64,000 nt of DNA from Phorcus lineatus (GCA_921293015.1 OV121095.1:33081484-33145483), one strand, 5' to 3'. Numbered from the stretch's first letter, positions 1 through 13,678 are shown. Notes: generated by a model from the letters alone, not told the origin. Translations and numbers: made by a program.

Positions 1-1269
1 TCCATCGCAAATTCCAAAACTATCCAAATATATAACAAAGCTACGAAAAACAACTATTGAATGAAAAATGATAACGAGTATCAATTTTGGGCTTGATAAA
101 ACTCCTTCATAACTCATTGGAAAACTCATTAAACACTGAAAATGAAATTTACTACAATGTAGATAGTTGACTCAAAGCGAACACACGACGAATAAAACTT
201 TTACTTTAAAGATGACAGTTTATTAAAATGCTTCTTTTTTGGAAAAAAAATCTCTCCCGATCAGAGCAATCCCTTTTATTTTGAAATGTACGAGTTTTGA
301 AAAATGTTAAAGGTCACTGTCATGCGAAACAGCATGACATGGTTATTCTTATAAATGAATTGAAGTACATGTCTGAAACAATTACGATTTGAATGTATCT
401 ACATATAACCTGCATACATTTTTTTTTATTCTTTCAGGTTTGAAAATTAAGACAGTGCTTCCAAGCAACGTATAATTCAATAGACAAAAAAGGAATTTAC
501 CATTTGCTTCTGCAATCTTACATGTTGTAACCCTCCAATTCCGTTGCTGTTTATATTAAAGATATATTTTCTATTCATCTGAAGATTAATTATTTAAAAA
601 TAATAACATTCGATGGTAAAGTGTTATATTGATGAATTCAATGTTCATCTACCGATTTTTAAGCCTAAAACAAAAAATCATCTCAAATCAAACTATCAGA
701 TAAAACATGTGGTATGAACATATAACAATGATTATCTATGATTATTATTAACTCACAAAAAAGTATTTACACCATGTTGATTTGGGAATGGAATGTGTAT
801 AACGGCTGACATGTACAAGTGAAAAAGAAGCATATCTCTTATCTGTCGTCCAAACCTGACACAAAAAACTATGACAGCAAATTTGCAGAGTAGGTTTTCA
901 TGATAAATTTTTATCTCACTTAAGCACTAGAGAACACTAAAGCAGAACAATCCATATGTTAAATATTTTCTCATTGATATTATTGCAACCCGTGTATGTT
1001 CAGTATCACTGCATAACCCATTTCAATCATATCTTCTTTTTTTTAATTCAAACTTTTATTTAAAAAATATATACATGCAGGTATCAATCACACATTATTT
1101 TTATATGAATAAAAAATGACTGGATGACCAGAATTTATAGAACATAAAGATTTTGTTAGACATTTCAGCTGCACACTAGTAACATTATAATAATCGAGGA
1201 CTTTAGAAATTAGTGTTTGGAAGGTTAATTAGTGGCCTTTTGAGTTTAAGATCGAAAATTGTTTTGTTT

Positions 1270-1660
1270 TTTTAAATCAGAATAATAATGTTAACGGGTC
1301 GTTGTTTCTGTCTGGGAAGCCAATAAGAATCTTTTGTTTATAAAAATGTATTTCGATTTGCGCTCTCTCTTTCAGCCAATCTTCCAGTTTTGTCCACAGT
1401 GGTCTCACAAAATCACATTCCCAGAATAAATGCTGAATAGTATCAGGAATTTCTTGTATAGAAATCACATAGGTTAAACTTTAAATATCCAATTTTGTAA
1501 AGTCGAGTATTGGTTGGTAGGATATGGTGTCAATTTTTTTATTGAAACCATTGTATATTTGTATGAGTAGTGCATCTTAAAGGTATCTTGTTGTATTTGT
1601 CACATGCTATATCAGGAATGTTACTTTGTAATTCGAAATTCCACTTTTTAATATGGACAT
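1270..1660 (-). mobile_element. Degenerate non-LTR retrotransposon (LINE) fragment, C-terminal end of reverse transcriptase ORF
   Basis: The minus strand reads IPDTIQHLFWECDFVRPLW followed by KLEDWLKE. This is the zinc-binding tail (zf-RVT type, E-T-I-x-H-L-F-W-x-C) found after the RT domain of L1/Tx1-like elements. Upstream, with stops and a shift, KWNF, IQWFQ and LPTNTRLYKIGYLKFNLCDF continue the same family pattern. It is clearly dead: short, with stops, and no RT catalytic core. The clade assignment is tentative. Confidence 0.7.
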
Positions 1661-1756
1661 TTTTATGCATTTACTTCAATAAATGTCTGCATTTCAATCA
1701 TATCAGTTAGAGTGTTATTATGATGAGAACTATATCGCATATACTGAGATTTTGTA

Positions 1757-1988
1757 CTACTCGAGCTAAAGCTATGACATGATTCCGAGTGTAATAATTT
1801 ATTTATTACCGATTCTATTCCGTCTATAAATCGCATGGAATTATTCAGAAAACTACTACGACCGGCTACAGTGTCAAGAACAATGGCTTTATGACGTCAT
1901 AGACAACGAAATAAGGTAACTAACGATGAAACAATCGTTGCTAAGCAAAAGTAATAGGTGCACATGTGCTCATATTGAAAATATGTAA
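1757..1988 (-). repeat. Dispersed repeat R1, copy a (inverted relative to copy b at 6819)
   Basis: The reverse complement aligns by eye along its full length with 6819-7050. It shares the CAATATGAGCACATGTGCA block, the TAGCAACGATTG block, a TGACGTCATAAA block and GAATCGGTAATAAA. No coding capacity. Probably a non-autonomous mobile element. Confidence 0.75.
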
Positions 1989-2260
1989 CTACTATTGATT
2001 AACCATATTAGTAGTTTTACTTTACAGATGACAACACGTTCATCTATGCAGGAAATGGCACAATGAATACCATTATACAATTTTCAACCATTCAACTAAT
2101 TAGATCTGATAGTAAGTTATTCAGTTTGTGAATAAAATTTGTTTTAGGTAATCTCAATATTTGATTTTTCATTATTTTACATTATAAATACCGAAATGAC
2201 ATGTTATGGATCACTTATATATACTATCAGTAAATAGGATATCATAATTAAGTACATTAC

Positions 2261-2407
2261 CTGTGAACACTGAATGGACACATATAAGAAACGTTATGTT
2301 TGGCGCAAACACTCCAGTTGCCATGGCAATAGTAGAAATAAGCCCACCAAGAAGAGCTGTTTTTCTCACTGCAAGCCTCTCAAGGACAAAATGCATGGTG
2401 ATAAGAG
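2261..2407 (-). CDS. Coding exon 3 of the minus-strand SLC16 gene (TM3-TM4)
   Basis: 147 bp, phase 1 to phase 1. The acceptor is CCCACGTTTCAG, with AG at 2409-2408; the donor is GTAATG, with GT at 2260-2259. It encodes ALITMHFVLERLAVRKTALL, then GGLISTIAMATGVFAP and a hydrophobic segment ending FTG. Length and phase match exon 3 of the plus-strand paralogue (19930-20076). Confidence 0.9.
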
Positions 2408-5400
2408 CTGAAACGTGGGAAAGAGCAGATCATTTGGCAGTTTGGTTTTGTAAAGGTAATGTCAGATACATGTACATTACCAGTGCAATACAAGGTAATC
2501 AAATTACTCAGCTTTGGTTTCTTTACATGGTAACTATTTTCAAAGATAAAGGTATATTTGGAGATAAATTTGCCTTCTAAAAAATCTCATTTGTTTCATG
2601 GTTTCATTTGGGAAAGCGCACATGTATAATTTCGTCAATATTTCAAGGAAAGAAGAAAAAAACCAATCATAAGTGATAAGTGTAGTTAAAAAGAATATGC
2701 TGTTTATTAAGCATAACGTTTAATTATGTCGAAATGAAAATGAACGAATCTCTCTCCCTCTCCTCCCCTCTCCGTCTATCTAAACTATTCATCTCAGTTT
2801 CTTTTTGCTACTCTCTCTTTCATTCATTTATTCTTTCTCTTGCACTCTATCTCTCTCCCCTCTATAATTCTCTCTTTCACCCCGCCTCTCTTGTTAGCCC
2901 TGGTCATTGCTCTAATGATAATGATGGTGGGGAACAATAATAATAATAATAATGATGATGATGATGATGATGATGATGATAATTTTTCCTCTTGCCTATC
3001 TCTCCCTTCCTCTCTCCCTTTCTTTCCCTTACTTCTATCAAATCGGATTTCTCTTATTTCTACTTTTTATCCCTCTAAATCTATTCATTTCAAATTGTCA
3101 CTCTTGCATTCCCTCTCTTTTAGTTCAACTCGTCTTGTGCCATATCTCTCCTCGCTTTCTCTCTACCTGTCGCTCATCTAACTGGTAGCTACTACACCTC
3201 TCTCGAATGTCTACACACCTGAAATGCTATAGGTTGCTGATAAAACCCCCATGATGAGTGAGGTGGTTGTAGCTGATGCCTCGAACAGACGCAAGTACTC
3301 GACGAACAGGATACTCAACGACTTGACGTAGCCAACGAACAGCATTGTGTTCAGGAATGTGCCTGAATAGAAAGAAAACGTTATTAAGATACTTGCTCCA
3401 CTTCTTTCAAGTTACCGTTATTACGTGAGTGACTGTGAACCCATGCTTTCATTTGAGCAAAATGCTTGTTTCCTAACTTTTTTACAAAGATAAACAAAAT
3501 TGATTTTTTAAACATGCAATGATACAGTAAGACATCCGTTCATGTAAGAAAAATTTACATTTTTGAAAAGCCCAGGATTTTGCCTTTCTTTTGATATATA
3601 AATCTTTGTTTTTAAAGCATTGACGAAGAAAATTTCACCACATATATCATCCTTAGCTTTTTATAAGGCTTATCATTCATATTTTTCTCACCTTGCACCG
3701 TTGCACGCTTTTTAAATTTTCATTTGTTTAGTTTTGTTAGATGAAAATTGAAAGCTTTTTACAAGGTTAAACATCTCATTACACTACCGGATTGTCCGTA
3801 GCTGATCATATGAGTTTAGGAAACCTCGATTAGCGCAATACGTCGTATTTAGGATAAATATCTCCTTTTATTGATTAAAAAGATTAACTTGCAATTGGAA
3901 ACATTTATTTTGTTTTTCTTGGATTCCTTTATTTTCCATAAATGTGACGCAGTGCTCCAAAAATAACCTTTGAATAATATAGTATCTGAATAGATACCAA
4001 ACAATCTGTGAAGATAAGAAGATATTTCCAATTTTGTGATACATCTTTGCAATATTTGATAAAAAATATTTTTGGAATGAATAAAAAATACTATTTTCAG
4101 AGATTGAGTTTCAGTAAAAAAGTTTGTAATAAATTTTACACTGTTTCTGTCCTTATAGGATAGAAGACGGGCAAGATTTGTAAAGAGAATCGGATGAATA
4201 GTTTTTGTGCAATCGTTAGGATAAATTCTTACTTTAAGGATTGACAGTACAAAAGTACAAAATATAGAAATTTGTAAAACATTAAGAATTCACGTCTGTT
4301 TAAAAGTGGAGAAAGCTGTGCTGGATTAAAACACTGTCTCGGGATCACAATTCGAACGTGCCTAGGTTTTCAAATTCATGCACAAATTTCTCAATATATT
4401 ATTATATTATTACATCATTTTAGTATAATAACCAATGAGCATTTAAAAAAAGCAATGGCAACCATTTTCACACTTATGAGCAGAACGACAATATGTATAA
4501 TTAGTGATATTTATTCCAAATAATTCGTAATTAAGTGAAATCATCATGTTTGAGTTTTAAGCAGAATGAAAGGACTTCATGTTATCAGTTCTCAAATTTA
4601 AAAAATCCGACCATCAATTATATTAATATTTATATATCAATATTGATATTAACCTAGACCATGATGCACGCAAAATGGTTCGCTGTTTGATATTTGATGA
4701 ATTGTTAGTATTCTACGCTATTACCTGCGTGTAATGACCTTAAGCTTAAACAGATGCCACAGGTGTGTGATCTGAATACAATAAGCTGTCAAACAAAGGA
4801 AACAGATATCATGCCTTATTCTAGATACGTTAACTAACATCAATTTAATGACCTTTGCTCTTACATGCAATGTTCTTTTATAAATTTGTATACGGCAAAT
4901 TGATACGGTAACTAACATCAATTCAATAACCTTTTTTCTTACATGCAATGTTCTTTTATAAATTTGTATTAAATTCATCCTTTGTTAATGATTTTTAAAT
5001 AAATTATTTGTGCCTTTATTCATTGTTCTTCTAGACTTCCCGAATCTTTGTGTGCTCGTAGATGTCGTTGATATTTAACTTTTATTGATAGAATACGTGT
5101 ATTGCATTATTCAATGCAACGAACCCATACCTTGTTATGTAAATAGACTTACATATCTTTTTCAAAGGAACGGCGATTTTTTTACTCTTATGTTGTGTTC
5201 CGGTATGAACCGGTTGTACACATTTTTCTATTGACACAATATTCTTTTATATTAATTTTTTGTTAATTATTCTATTCTAAAAACAATTCATTATGACCTC
5301 CCGAATCTTATTTTGCTTGTATATCATGTTGATATTAAACTTTTATTGAACCTACAACTTGGTAAGTGAATGGACATAATATATTTCTCATTTGAACAAC

Positions 5401-8400
5401 GATTATTTTACTCCAATGCTGAATTCCAATATGAACCGTATGTCCATATCTTTTTATTGGCCGTTATCAAATTATATGATTCTCAGGAAAGATTTTCAGA
5501 ACCGCATGTTGAACTGTAAATGACACAGCATGTTCCTAATTATTTCATGTTTGAAAATTGAAATATTTTAAATTCTTATAACGATTCTTACACAAGAAAT
5601 TCATAAAAAAATCAAATGTACTGTATCTGCATACATGTATATATAATCTTGAATAACTTCCAAATTATTTTAATTCACGAAAGTTCTCGTTACTGCATAT
5701 CTATAGTAAATAATTACTATTCTATTGGTTTGTTTATTAAATGGACTAAACATAAATATTCCTCACATGTTACCTCGAGAATAATTTATTGATACACATT
5801 TGTATAATACAAATTTAAAGTGCCACAGTTATACAGTACGTTGATGTAATTTACACATTTACTCGCGGACAACTACCGTGGCATATAATCAATAACAGCC
5901 TCTGTCTTCGGCTCTGATTTTCAGCAAGGTCAAGGTCATAGTCAAGATCATTGCCCGTTTAAGTATGCACGGTAGGGGCCACGCAAGAGATCATATGGCC
6001 CTCGCTATGGATAGTTAAGTTCACTACAGCTGATTTCGCCGGAAATCAATGCCTCTTTGTTACAAATTTAGCAAGGAAGAAAACGCAATGCATGTTCTCT
6101 GGAAAATATGAAGGTAGGTGATCTGTTTCACTTTGGAAAATTCGTTTCTATTCCATCATTCGTTTCTGTACTATATATCGTCGAAAGAGAAAAACGAAGA
6201 AAAAAGAAAGTACAGTAGCAACTGTTCTACGTAGTGTTTGGCATGTATTCAACCATTGTACATGGAGAGCCACTCGAGGTCACTCAGTTGCGTATGTTTA
6301 AACTATGTTCTGCACTACAGGATAAATTATAAGTAGATACGTGCTCACCATTTAAATTTTTTGTTTTTTTAAATTATCAAATATGATAAGCATCATGTTT
6401 TTGAAACGTTTGGATATGAACAACGTTTGAAACAATCTTTTAAAATAATGTAATATTTGCGAAAGAATTGTAATTCATATGCAGATATTATCAATCAAAT
6501 GGGTTATAAACAAATATGAGTCACCTTTACATGTGATTTGTAAATTGTACATAGACGTGTACCGTCATTCTACAAGGTAACACCATGGAGAAAGGTAAAT
6601 AAGGGTTATTGTATACCTTTCTTGAAGTAAAATGCAGATGTTTACCAAAATTCATGTACATGGCCTCAAGAAATATTTTCGGGTTACTATGGAATACATG
6701 TTTTATAATATATATTTACTTTTACATCATGACAGCATGACATTTGTTTCACAATGCTCAGCCTGTACCGGTACGTATTTATGTTTATTACTCATATGGT
6801 TATTCATAAGCGGTGTCATATTTTCAATATGAGCACATGTGCATATATCACTTTTGCCTAGCAACGATTGTCATAGCGCGAGTTACCGTATTTCGTCGTC
6901 TGTGACGTCATAAAATCATTGTTTGTGACGTCACTGTAGCGCGCCGGCGGAAGGGAAGGATGCCGTTTTCTGAATATTTCCATGCCTTTGAAATGGAGTA
7001 GAATCGGTAATAAAGAAATTATTATCCTCGGAAGCGTGTCATATGACTTTTACGAAACTTGTGCTAATTACACACTCGTTTCGTAAAGTCATATGACACA
7101 CTTCCTCGGGTAATAATCTCTATATCAGTAACAAGCATCAGCAACAGTATATAACAACTATTTTTTCTATTGACGACCATGAACGATATTAATGAGTTAT
7201 CATAGTGATGGGAAGCATATGTCACGACAGCAAAGTTAATGATGTTCACTTACAAGCCATAATGTAATATTACTATCAGACTGTATCTTCGCTTCGGCTT
7301 AAACATGCTTTCGATTAGCAACAAGTAATGTACATGTACACGCATATCTTGCACATTACTATTTTCTTAGTTCCAAGTGAAATCGTCAGTTATTTGATCA
7401 AATATCTTTCGTAAGTTCATAACAATATTCATTAGTTTATTTATTTTTTTACTGATAACCATGCTGTAAGTAATCAATGCGCACCGACGAAAACATAGCA
7501 TTGAAACATGTATTGGATACAATTATTCCTTTTCCGTGTTCTTGGAATTTCTACCAAGTGAAACACTGTTTCTCGAAATAGAAAAAAAGATAACTCTTCC
7601 TCACATAGTTCGAAAATAGAATTATTATAAATATAATATTCAATATACGTTTCATAACATCAAACGCATAAGAGTAAGATAATTATATATTCAATACTTT
7701 AACTTTTCCTTGTTTATAGCTATCATTATATAATGTTTCTCATCAACAAATCATGAATAAAAATATTTCATTTAATTTTATTACAAGTTTTTTTCAATTG
7801 ATACGAGACGGCAATAAATTGTCAATTGCAAGAGCGGTGGCAGATGGTACTCCGTATCGTAGAAACATGCGTGTAATATAAAGTGATAGATAGAGAGAAT
7901 ATTAAACGATGTCCCGTTTAATATTTTTATGTACGAGTGAATGGTTTGGTATTTAGCGAGCGTAAGCGAGTTAGATACCGATACCATTCACGAATTACAT
8001 AAAAATGTAATTAAACGGGATAGAGTTTAGTATTTCAATTATTTCTCGCAGGGTTATAGCAAACAAAAAGCATTAAAATTGCCGAGATTACCGATGCTGC
8101 CGCGCCGCTAACAGTGTGACGCCATACTTAAAGATTGTGACGTCATGTGACGTCAAGCAGCACAAGAAGTTATGATGTGTCATAACAATGTAGATTGATT
8201 AAACGGCGGTATCTCCAACGAGAGAGTAATAAGAGTTATATCATCAATAAAATGAATTAATGGTAGCAACAATAACTGAGAAAGTCAGACGTATGCTTAT
8301 ATTAGAGTATTGATAGGCCTAGTTATATAGAAGTGTTATTCGTTCTCAGGATGCAATTATGAGTAATAGTCTCACTATAGTGTTGATGGAGGTGGTAGTC

Positions 8401-9384
8401 ACATTAGGTATTCAAATTAGTTTGAAAAGATCACACACTGGGATAAAATAACATACACAACGGTATAACGTCAAAAATTCATTTAACATCACGTCATTCA
8501 CTGTTGCTAGGCGACAGTGAAACATTGGTATAACGTCGTCAGAAATGGCTTCAAAATTGGCTCAAATTCCCGTTCTGATATCGACCAACTGACGAGAAAT
8601 TATCGTTATATTCGTTAGCACATCGGAAAATATCTTCTATTAAGTATCACTCACCTGCTAAAACAACCCAAGCCCATCCTTTGTCTACTGGTAAGTTTTG
8701 TTCTGAATCAGCATCTTCTTCTGTATAGTTATCATCGGCATCTCTAAAAGAACTACCATTATCTTCATCATCTATGGTTGATTCATCATCAAGATGGATT
8801 ACTTCCTTAGGTTTATTAAGCCTATGTGGAATACCGCAGTCGACTCCGAGTCTGTCTTCAATTTGCAGTTCACTGTTCATATCTTGACAGCAGACATCTG
8901 AATCTTCTAGACTTATTCGTCTGTTTTTCTCACTATTTTGATGATCTAAGGGCAGGTTGTTTCCCCTGACTTTTGTGTCATTTTCTACAGCATCAGTATG
9001 CATTATCTTTACGTCTCCTTTGGTTACATTTTCCTTACATTGTTCTCCTAAACCGTCCTCTGTATATTGGTACAGAGACTGTTCCTTGGCCAAGCCACCT
9101 GTCCAAAGCTTTGGAGATTCTTCCTCAACGATCCTTGAGTCTCCTTCACTCTCAACGATCCTTGAGTCTCCTTCACTCTCAACGTTCCTTGAGTCTTCTT
9201 CACTCTCAACGTTCCTAATCTCAGTGCAGAGTTCATGGCCTTTCTCTTGTTGACTTGTCTTATCTGTCTGGCTATTACACAATCTTTCGTTGGATGGCGA
9301 GTAATCATCCCTCAAACCATTATCAATGTCATCTATTGTGTAAAGAGAATCTTCACTTGCAGTAGGTGTTTTGGAGTGGGACAT
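2261..9384 (-). CDS. SLC16-type monocarboxylate transporter-like gene, 5' three coding exons (3' part outside window)
   Basis: Coding exons are 9384-8655, 3362-3219 and 2407-2261. Together they give 1021 nt, about 340 residues, all joined in phase 1 with GT-AG introns. The protein starts with about 230 acidic, hydrophilic residues. NLPVDKGWAWV (about residues 230-240) then opens TM1 and matches the SLC16 signature before TM1, with Lys where many members have Gly. The next exon encodes TM1-TM2 (LFVGYVKSLSILFVEYL) and the third TM3-TM4 (MHFVLERLAVRKTALLGG and on). Family members are 12-TM plasma-membrane carriers for lactate, pyruvate, aromatic amino acids, thyroid hormone or carnitine; the substrate cannot be told here. 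Exons for TM5-TM12 should lie left of position 1, because no RRALA-type motif follows before the edge. The N-terminus is far longer than in most SLC16 proteins; MCT8 is one known long, acidic case. A divergent paralogue starts at 18876. Confidence 0.88.
2734..3180 (+). repeat. Pyrimidine-rich tract with (AAT)n(GAT)n microsatellite in SLC16 intron 2
   Basis: Long CT-rich low-complexity sequence flanks a trinucleotide run at about 2934-2984: several AAT units, then nine GAT units. Open frames here (poly-Met, poly-Asp or Ser/Leu-rich) are artefacts. It lies in the minus-strand gene's second coding intron, where the transcript would be purine-rich. Confidence 0.85.
3219..3362 (-). CDS. Coding exon 2 of the minus-strand SLC16 gene (TM1-TM2)
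   Basis: 144 bp, phase 1 to phase 1. The acceptor is TTTCTATTCAG, with AG at 3364-3363; the donor is GTGTGT, with GT at 3218-3217. It encodes GTFLNTMLFVGYVKSLSILF and then VEYLRLFEASATTTSLIMG, a typical SLC16 TM1-TM2 segment. The 144-bp length equals that of the matching exon in the divergent paralogue (19310-19453). Confidence 0.9.
4824..5465 (+). repeat. Two imperfect tandem duplications
   Basis: First, a ~78-bp unit is repeated twice (4824-4901 and 4902-4978), sharing TTACATGCAATGTTCTTTTA. Second, 5020-5240 and 5285-5465 are diverged copies about 265 bp apart, each with a CCCGAATCTT block, a TTGATATT-AAC-TTTTATTGA block and a TATGAACCG block. Non-coding. Confidence 0.7.
5926..5938 (+). 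promoter_or_regulatory. Possible nuclear-receptor half-site pair (AGGTCA direct repeat)
   Basis: Two adjacent AGGTCA half-sites (5927-5932 and 5933-5938). The second is in the extended form TCAAGGTCA (5930-5938) recognised by ERR/SF-1/FTZ-F1-type receptors. It lies deep in intron 1 of the minus-strand gene. Chance occurrence is quite possible. Confidence 0.25.
6819..7125 (+). repeat. Dispersed repeat R1, copy b, ending in an inverted-repeat hairpin
   Basis: 6819-7050 matches the reverse complement of 1757-1988. It ends in a hairpin: arm 7027-7060 pairs with 7078-7113, sharing GTCATATGAC, TTTCGTAAA-type and CCTCGG blocks, around a short AT-rich loop. Two TGACGTCA-type motifs lie inside. MITE-like in character; no ORF. 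Confidence 0.7.
7885..8190 (+). repeat. Fold-back (MITE-like) element R2, copy 1
   Basis: The left part (about 7893-7960) pairs with the right part (about 7961-8037) as ~70-bp imperfect arms, centred on GCGAGCGTAAGCGAGT. A unique 3' segment with CCGCGCCGCTAACA and two GTGACGTCA-type motifs follows. The whole unit recurs at 36993-37293. No coding capacity. Confidence 0.75.
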
Positions 9385-9403
9385 TCTGATCTGTTTGTAG
9401 ACT
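8655..9403 (-). CDS. Coding exon 1 of the minus-strand SLC16 gene
   Basis: A pyrimidine-rich acceptor ends in TTACAG at 9410-9404 on the minus strand, so the exon probably starts at 9403 with 19 nt of 5' UTR. The ATG at 9384 (context AGAATG, A at -3) is preferred. The upstream in-frame ATG at 9444 would lie inside the intron. The donor is GTGAGT, with GT at 8654-8653. The exon encodes the 243-residue acidic N-terminus and the GWAW signature, and contains a 27-bp minisatellite. Confidence 0.85.
9125..9215 (-). repeat. In-frame 27-bp minisatellite in SLC16 exon 1
   Basis: Just over three copies of a 27-bp unit (starts near 9125, 9152, 9179, 9206), encoding a 9-residue acidic repeat. On the minus strand the repeats read NVESEEDSR, NVESEGDSR, IVESEGDSR, then a decayed fourth. 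The period is a multiple of three, so copy-number change would keep the frame. Confidence 0.9.
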
Positions 9404-12400
9404 CTGTAACATGGAGAGATCAAGAATGGAATGTGTGCATTCAATTTATGTCACCATTTTATTACCAGTTATTGAAAATCAATTAACCTATATATATACT
9501 TCTATATACATCTAGCTTACCAAAGGGAAAAAAGAAACAAATATTTCACTTTGATATGTTTCCATGTTAACAGGTATATATATTTACATATATACATTTA
9601 AATAGCACATTTTAGTAACAAAGTTTTGTTATGAAGTGATTAAACAATAATAAACTTGAAAAAGTGACAATACTTCAAACACCTCTGAAACGTGCAATCG
9701 TTTAATCTAAGAATTAATTCTTTCAGTTTTAAAGATTCATTTGTGCTAGTGCTGCAATAAGAAGTTTAATTAAAAAACATTACCCTACCTTTCATATAGT
9801 TGTACAGGTAGGAGTTGTAAAAGTGGAGACAGGACAAACAACCTGTATTGAACACACTATGTGACCAGACACTTCTCTTTGAAATTAACATAATTTGTTG
9901 CCATTATAATTTAACGGGGACTGATTATATGACGAGATTCTATATGAACATACGTATCCATTTCAGTTGGCACTGAACGAATACAAATGACAAGTAATTT
10001 CTGATAACAATTAATGAAACCAGCTGTCACAGACAGTCAATTGACAGTCAGTAGTTGAAATTGAGGTTTATTGTTACATTACTAGGGCCGACAATTTGAT
10101 GCCCAATGCACTTACACTGTCAAATGTTGTAGCCGGAATAGGTGTAGCTAATTAAGCTTTGTACGTATGTATAATCAATGAAATGAATATAAACAAGCAA
10201 TTGTTACAAGGATGATATGACCTCCACGCAAGTTATCTTATGAATTTTTTAATAAAATATATAGAATATATATAGAGAAATTTCCGTGTTAACAGAAACA
10301 TCAATAAGCGAGTCTAATTATCTGAAATGGTTCGTTTTGGTGATTAACTCAGCAAAAACATTGTCTCAAAAAGTGTCAAGTCAGACAAGCATCACATTCA
10401 GGTTTCCATTGCATTCTATTTCAAAGCATTTCTGTGACCTTGAAAATAAGGCGAAGGTCACCATAATAATCTTCCCAATAAAAGAAACTAAATCTACGTT
10501 ATAACGAGAATGTTGCAAATGGTCACCTTTCTAACAGGGTATATTGTCACTGACCTCTACTTGGAACTTCCTGCCATTGTGGGTGAACATACGAAATATT
10601 ACAAGATAACAAAGCTAAATACAACGGGATGTCATTATGAAATTTGAGGGTCCTTATGTCAGTCGTTTCGCTTGTCGGTGGTTAATTATGTAATAGATTG
10701 AATTTCATATTTTGTGTTCTGCTTATGAAGTATTATTGTCATCAGTGTACTTACATTCAAAATACGTCTAATAAGCATAAATGTTATAAAAATTATTATC
10801 TGATAGTTTAGTTTATGAATTATGATATCAATACCAATGCGATTCATTGATATCAGCCACACGTTAGCGCTCAAGTGAGTTAAACGACGCTTGTGCAATA
10901 TTTCAGGCATTCGCGGCGTTCAGCGTTTAAGGGACACAGGGTATGTTGTTAAGAGTAAAATATTTCGAACTTCATAAATGGTGTTATTCAATAGAGAAAT
11001 AGTGGTTGTTTCTGAAGATAAGAATCTTAGTGCTTATCAGTTCACACTAGTGACAATAAACAGGTTAAAGGCGGAATTAATGATCGAAAACCGGACAATG
11101 ACGCGCGTCAATGACTGGAATCATATGTACGGAGGACATCAAAACAAATAGTAGTTGATAGGTTAGGTAAGTCAACGAACATATAAACATTTAACTTGGT
11201 AGCGGAATTTCGACTTCTTAACATTTATATGGCTTTTTTTCGATTATCATTGAAAACAAGAAAATATCGTAATTTTGACAGTTTAGAGTTGAAAATGAGG
11301 AAGACGATTTGAACTTCCTATGGACATATGGTATCTGACTCATATCTAGCCACTTACAAAATTTATTAAACATACTCTGTGTCACATTAACATAGTTCTC
11401 TTTGCATCTTTAATGCTGTATATTGTAATGAATTATTCAATCTATATCCATAATTCCCAGTAGTGAACCTACCTGAAACGCGTCCTCTGTTTAATAAAAG
11501 AGAACCGAAATGAATACAAATGGCTTATCAGCCCTAAAACATCAGGTGTCCTACATGCAAATCAAGCATAAAATGTAAAATAAAACTATCAAAGATATAA
11601 ATATTTTTACAAAATTATTCAGTTAGCTTAGATCAACTATCGTGTCCTGTACACGTATGCTATCAGCGACTGTCGAGTGTGAAAGTTTTTACACGAGTAC
11701 AAGGTATTATTAGATGATAGCCCATAAAATATGATAATGTCAATTTGTTTTTAAATTTCAATATTGACAAATTCTTTATACGTTAGGGCGGAGGTAACCG
11801 AAATTAAAGTTCTACACTGTATATTATTTTTGTGTCTTAAGATATAATGCAAAACTAACTAACACTACCATATATCGCCGAAAATGTGTTAAGAAAATTA
11901 CTCTAAAGAATCTAGTTCACAACTCTAAATATTAAAGATAAAGGTTTGGTTTGGACCTTTTTATAAATGACATTATATGTTAAAGAGATTAGTAACCTTT
12001 CCTTATCATTAAAATCATATAGTAAGAAAAAGAATATTCGTATAATGCTTGTCAAAGGCTCTGGTAATACTAATTTTAATGCTATTGTATGATATTTACA
12101 GAAGTATCTATACTGATTACTCCTCCAATAGCCAACATGAGCAAAAGCCAAATCTGCTTAACGATCTATAAAATTGCAAGTTTTGCAAAAAACATTAAGT
12201 TTAAATCATGTTACAGCTTAACATAAGTAAATTGCATTTATTAAAGTCTTGTCGACATAGTTACAAATAACGTCAAGAAATCTATAAATAAAACACTATT
12301 TAGACAAACATTGATTGTATTTACAAATATAAGGTTCGCTAGAAAACATTCTTTTCAGTGAACATCTTTTACAACGCTATTCGTATCATGGAACCGAAGC

Positions 12401-13678
12401 TTCGTATACTAACAATGATACGAATAAACTCGATTTTTCAACATTTTGTGTCTCTGTACCTACCTTGCGTCAGGAAGACTTTCCTGTGAATATGTTTGAC
12501 CTATAAAGGTGGCAAGTTTCCTTGAGATATGATAGTTAAGTTGTTTGGCCCATTTAAATGCATGAATCAATTTCTTGAAACCATTCTTATTTGTTAAGTC
12601 GACTGACAATTACGTTTCATTTTTTTTTATACTTGAAAAGTGTCAAATGTTAACTACTATGTAAATACTATACCTCTATAACCATATTGAACTTTTGCCT
12701 ACCATATAGGTCCATGATTTGTTATCCGGTCGATAAAAGGAGTTTTAGAAAGTTCCATTAGATGATCAAGAAAACATTTAACGCACTTTGACAACAGAGA
12801 CCGATGGTAAAGTGACACGAAGTATGTTTTATCATTTTTCATAAGACTTGAATTAAAATGAAATTACCATATGTCCTGAGTTAAACTCAGATTGCCCCTT
12901 TACACTTGCACTTTATCACCAATAATGTCAAAATTATGATATTTTCTTGTTTCAATCTTAGTTGAAAAACAATCATAAATGTAAGGAGTTAGAAATTCTG
13001 TGTTAAATATATATTAGTAAAATGACATACAAATGTACTAAACACTCCCATTCAATATTTGTATTGGTCTCTGCTGTAAATTAGTTTCCAAAATTCATTT
13101 GCGTGCGTCACTGTCCTGTTTTCGATCACAGATAACGACTTTAACCTAATTATTGTCACTATCCTGAACTAATAAGCACTAAGATGCTGATTTTCCAAAA
13201 CAACAGCTACTTTTCGATAAAATAACATCATTTATAAGATTTGACATATTTGACTCCAACAACATACTCTGTGGCCCATCGTGGGTATCTCATGATAATG
13301 AAATTAACCTTTAAGGGAAATTTTGAAGGCCCCTGAAGAGCAAATATATCAACAATAGGAACTTTACGATGCAAAGGTCATCTAAGATCTGGAGAGATAG
13401 CTAGCGAAAGTCAATGAGGAGGCTTTGCAGGTCATCATATTATATCATAATTCATTTGGGTCAATATTGGTCAAGTATTTGACTAACCTGACTAGTAGAT
13501 GCCGTGAGAAGCATTATCCGGGAGACAGATAAGTATGTCAAGACGCTCCCTCATCCCTATAGCGTTGTGAATGTGGAACATATTCGCGAACTTGATATTC
13601 AGATTCAAATCGTCTTTGGACAAGGATGTGGAACGCTCTAAACGTGAGGTTTTCCTGGTTTCTTGATAAGTGATACTT

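Larger units (their letters stand above)
1..2260. other. Intron or intergenic sequence at the left edge
   Basis: Downstream of exon 3 of the minus-strand SLC16 gene; probably intronic, because that gene still lacks TM5-TM12. It contains a LINE remnant (about 1270-1660) and one copy of a dispersed repeat (1757-1988). Nothing else is recognisable. Confidence 0.6.
3363..8654 (-). other. Intron 1 of the minus-strand SLC16 gene (5.3 kb)
   Basis: No coding sequence is seen. The intron holds imperfect tandem duplications (4824-5465), dispersed repeat R1 copy b with a hairpin (6819-7125), a fold-back element (7885-8190) and a possible nuclear-receptor half-site cluster (5926-5938). Confidence 0.7.
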